A stretch of DNA of 34,756 bases from a candidate division WS1 bacterium (GTDB lineage: Bacteria; Armatimonadota; Zipacnadia; Zipacnadales; UBA5352), in NCBI GenBank assembly GCA_003566775.1, contig PXBW01000218.1, positions 1 through 34,756 on the forward strand. The letters run 5' to 3'. Positions 33,179 to 34,756 of this stretch are shown in pieces. Each line of letters starts with the position of its first letter. Position 1 is the stretch's first letter. The notes under the pieces were generated by a model. It ran no database searches and was not told where the DNA came from. It saw only the letters and a list, made by a program, of their open reading frames with translations. The position numbers were made by a program, and so were the translations under genes.

Positions 33179-33292
33179 CCCCTTCGAGCGCAGAGAGGCC
33201 CGACTAACCAGCAGGGTCATGCCCGGTAAAACGCCGAGGGCGCGGAGGTCGCCAACGATCTGTCGCTTCGCAAGAACGCCGCTGTCACCCAC
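33179..33292 (-). pseudogene. Remnant of an AAC(3)-like acetyltransferase gene (N-terminal fragment)
   Basis: On the minus strand the 38 codons from 33292 read LAKRQIVGDLRALGVLPG then MTLLV and ASLRSKG, which lines up with the start of the intact copy at 8601 (REQIVQDLRALGVGPG, ITVMV, SSLSAIG). The histidine-containing VHSSL block is altered and the similarity ends after about 33 residues; the rest of the frame (to 33071) is unrelated in character. The family would need some 230 more residues, so this is a truncated relic, not a functional gene. The nucleotide sequence has diverged from the copy at 7975-8601, so it is not a recent duplicate. Confidence 0.6.
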
Positions 33293-33545
33293 GGTGAAGA
33301 CGCTTCTTGCGCGTGTGGTGAGTCGTCGGGCGGTAAGCTATCCGCAGAGGCGATAGATTCCTTCGGGGGAATGCGGGGCGCTCTCATCTGTCGTCAAATT
33401 GCCGGGGCACAGGCACCCTCGGCCGTGCGTCGCTGTTCGGCAGTTTGGAGGGACGCGACCACGTTCGCGCCACGCCACTGTTTACATTTGCTGTCTCAGT
33501 GCTCTTCGGAGAAGATTCTCGTCGGTGTCAAATGCTCATCGGAGT
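33293..33545. other. Intergenic sequence between the AAC(3) remnant and the small ORF
   Basis: About 250 bp with a small hairpin near 33358-33374 and no supported gene. The left end of the IS4-type element should lie somewhere between here and 33845, but its terminal repeat cannot be located without the right end. Confidence 0.3.
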
Positions 33546-33818
33546 TCAGTCCTCATACTGCAGCTCTGTCTGGCGCCGACGTCGCTCAACAGCGTCCTCA
33601 ATTCGCCGATGAATCTTCTGGTACAGATGCGTTGCGGGAGTTAGCGGTCCTAGGATCTCGTCCGTGCATAGCTCGATGCACTCTTCGTCGAACACATCAT
33701 CGCGGGGACGCCAACGCACCATATCACCCAGTTCATGGGCCACCAGATCGCGCACTGCATTATTGATGTGGCGCTGCAGATCTCCTGTGGTCTGCGGGCT
33801 AAAGCCAATACTGTTCAC
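33546..33818 (-). CDS. Small hypothetical protein, uncertain
   Basis: A 90-aa open frame, charged and with plausible helices (TGDLQRHINNAVRDLVAHELGDMVRW; TPATHLYQKIHRRIEDAVERRRRQ). It starts with GTG 33818 immediately after an in-frame TAA and has no ribosome site. The surrounding DNA is less GC-rich than the rest. It could be a decayed gene whose first part was cut by the adjacent transposase element, or a real small protein from a later start. No family recognised. Confidence 0.35.
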   Translation of the reverse strand: MNSIGFSPQTTGDLQRHINNAVRDLVAHELGDMVRWRPRDDVFDEECIELCTDEILGPLTPATHLYQKIHRRIEDAVERRRRQTELQYED

Positions 33819-33829
33819 TTAGAGTGATA

Positions 33830-33838
33830 TGGTATACT
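33830..33838 (+). promoter_or_regulatory. Extended -10 element before the transposase
   Basis: TGG directly followed by TATACT forms an extended -10 (TGn-TATACT) about 34 nt upstream of the GTG at 33872. No good -35 is seen, as is usual for extended -10 promoters. Confidence 0.4.
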
Positions 33839-33871
33839 TCCGACGTGGACTATTCTGTCGCCGGAGGTGGA

Positions 33872-34756
33872 GTGAAGATTGCGCGGACGCCCGCCACGTT
33901 GCCGGAGGGAGTGCGTATCACCGACCACATCAGCCTGGGAGTGATCGCGAAGACATTTCCTCGCGAGACGATCGATGAGGTGCTGGAGGAGACGGGCCGG
34001 TCGAGCGAGCGAGAGCGGTCGTTGCCCGCCCACGTGATGGTCTACTACGTGATCGCGATGGCGCTGTATATGCAGGTGGCCTACCGGGAGGTGCTGCGCT
34101 GCCTGCTGGAGGGGCTTCGCTGGGTGCTGGGGCCTCAGGTGGAGCTGTCGGTTGCCGGCAAGTCGGGTATCTCGCAGGCGCGGACGCGCCTGGGGCCCGA
34201 GCCGCTGAAGCTGCTGTATGAGCGGATCGTGGGGCCGATTGCGGTGCGTCAGACGCAGGGAGCGTGGTATCGAGGCTGGCGGCTGGTGAGCCTGGACGGC
34301 ACCACCCTGGTGGTGGCGGACACCGTCGAGAACGAGCAGGCGTTCGGACGCCCGGGCCAGAGCCGGGGCAAAGCAGCGCAGCCGCTGGTGCGCCTGGTGT
34401 CGCTGGTGGAAAGCGGCACACATGTGCTGTTCGGCGCCCGCATGGCCGACTATCACACCGAAGAGAAGACCCTGGCCGGGCAGATTCTGCCCGGTCTGCA
34501 CAGGGGTATGCTGTGTATCGCGGACCGCAATTTCTACAGCTTCAAGCTATGGGAGAAGGCGCGGGCGAACGGTGCGGAGCTGGTCTGGCGGGTGAAAAAT
34601 AACATGCGCCTGCCCTGCAGCAGACGACTGGCCGACTGGTCGTATCTAAGCCGTCTCTATCCGTCCGAGAAAGATCGCCGCAACGACACCAATCCCGTGC
34701 AGGTTCGGGTGGTGGAGTACACGCTGGAGGGGGCGGAGAATGCCGAACCGATCTAC
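33872..34756 (+). mobile_element. IS4-family transposase (5' part; cut by window end)
   Basis: A DDE transposase reading frame open for 295 codons to the window edge. GTG 33872 has GGAGG 4 nt upstream; GTG 33845 is an in-frame alternative without a site. The N-terminal IS4 domain is seen in ITDHISLGVIAKTFPRETIDEVLEETGR, LPAHVMVYYVIAMALY and YREVLRCLLEGLRW. SLDGTTLVVADT holds the first catalytic Asp (Asp142) with AFGRPGQSRG after it, and CIADRNFYSFKLW holds the second (Asp218). The third acidic residue (YREK region) would lie outside. No frameshift is seen, so the gene may be active. Left terminal repeat not identified. Confidence 0.85.

Noticed and set aside
1-34756. CRISPR arrays, restriction, toxin-antitoxin or other defence systems
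   Set aside because: No regularly spaced repeats or recognisable defence genes were seen on either strand.

Overview
The window carries about thirty genes or gene fragments from a GC-rich (roughly 60%) bacterium, mostly core housekeeping genes. A beta-barrel-like exported protein (8857-9513), several signal peptides and the wide use of GTG and TTG starts behind good Shine-Dalgarno sites suggest a diderm from an uncultured lineage. The gene sets (frr-PASTA-uppS, the radical SAM/DUF2344/RNase G cluster, a 561-aa RNase G and a ~200-aa EF-Ts) fit the Terrabacteria side, for example Armatimonadota, Chloroflexota or a relative. That placement is inference. The standard code applies: TGA ends many genes, including ribosomal ones.

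Left part (1-9513). A partial serS and a complete two-site Ca2+-type P-type ATPase run on the minus strand. A sugar-1-phosphate nucleotidyltransferase is divergent from a GT-C type membrane protein. Next comes an unusual pair on the minus strand: an AAC(3)-like acetyltransferase frame that ends at a TGA exactly where its family continues, followed in the same frame by the missing AAC(3) C-terminus fused to a TIM-barrel domain. A secreted YjbH-like barrel protein follows.

Middle (9514-21667). A YfhO-type membrane protein, a monomeric aconitase, a small two-helix membrane protein, then the minus-strand cluster radical SAM/B12 protein - DUF2344 protein - RNase G. That cluster is preceded by a promoter and by an intrinsic-terminator-like hairpin placed just before the start codon. 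On the plus strand follow a small membrane protein, a flavin-reductase-like protein and a KDG-kinase-type PfkB kinase.

Right part (21668-34756). The conserved operon rpsB-tsf-pyrH-frr runs on, with a one-domain PASTA protein overlapping frr, an intrinsic terminator, then uppS and an exported small-domain protein. An iron-type alcohol dehydrogenase, a sugar isomerase/epimerase-like TIM barrel and an amphi-Trp protein follow. On the minus strand panC-panD-nadC-SGNH/discoidin are tightly packed and probably cotranscribed from a TATAAT promoter at 33.0 kb. The right edge is accessory: a remnant of a second AAC(3)-like gene, a small ORF of unknown nature, and the 5' part of an IS4-family transposase cut by the window end.

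I see no CRISPR array, tRNA, rRNA or obvious defence system. The most unusual items are the TGA-split AAC(3)/TIM-barrel frame with its truncated paralogue 25 kb away, and the attenuator-like leader of the radical SAM cluster.
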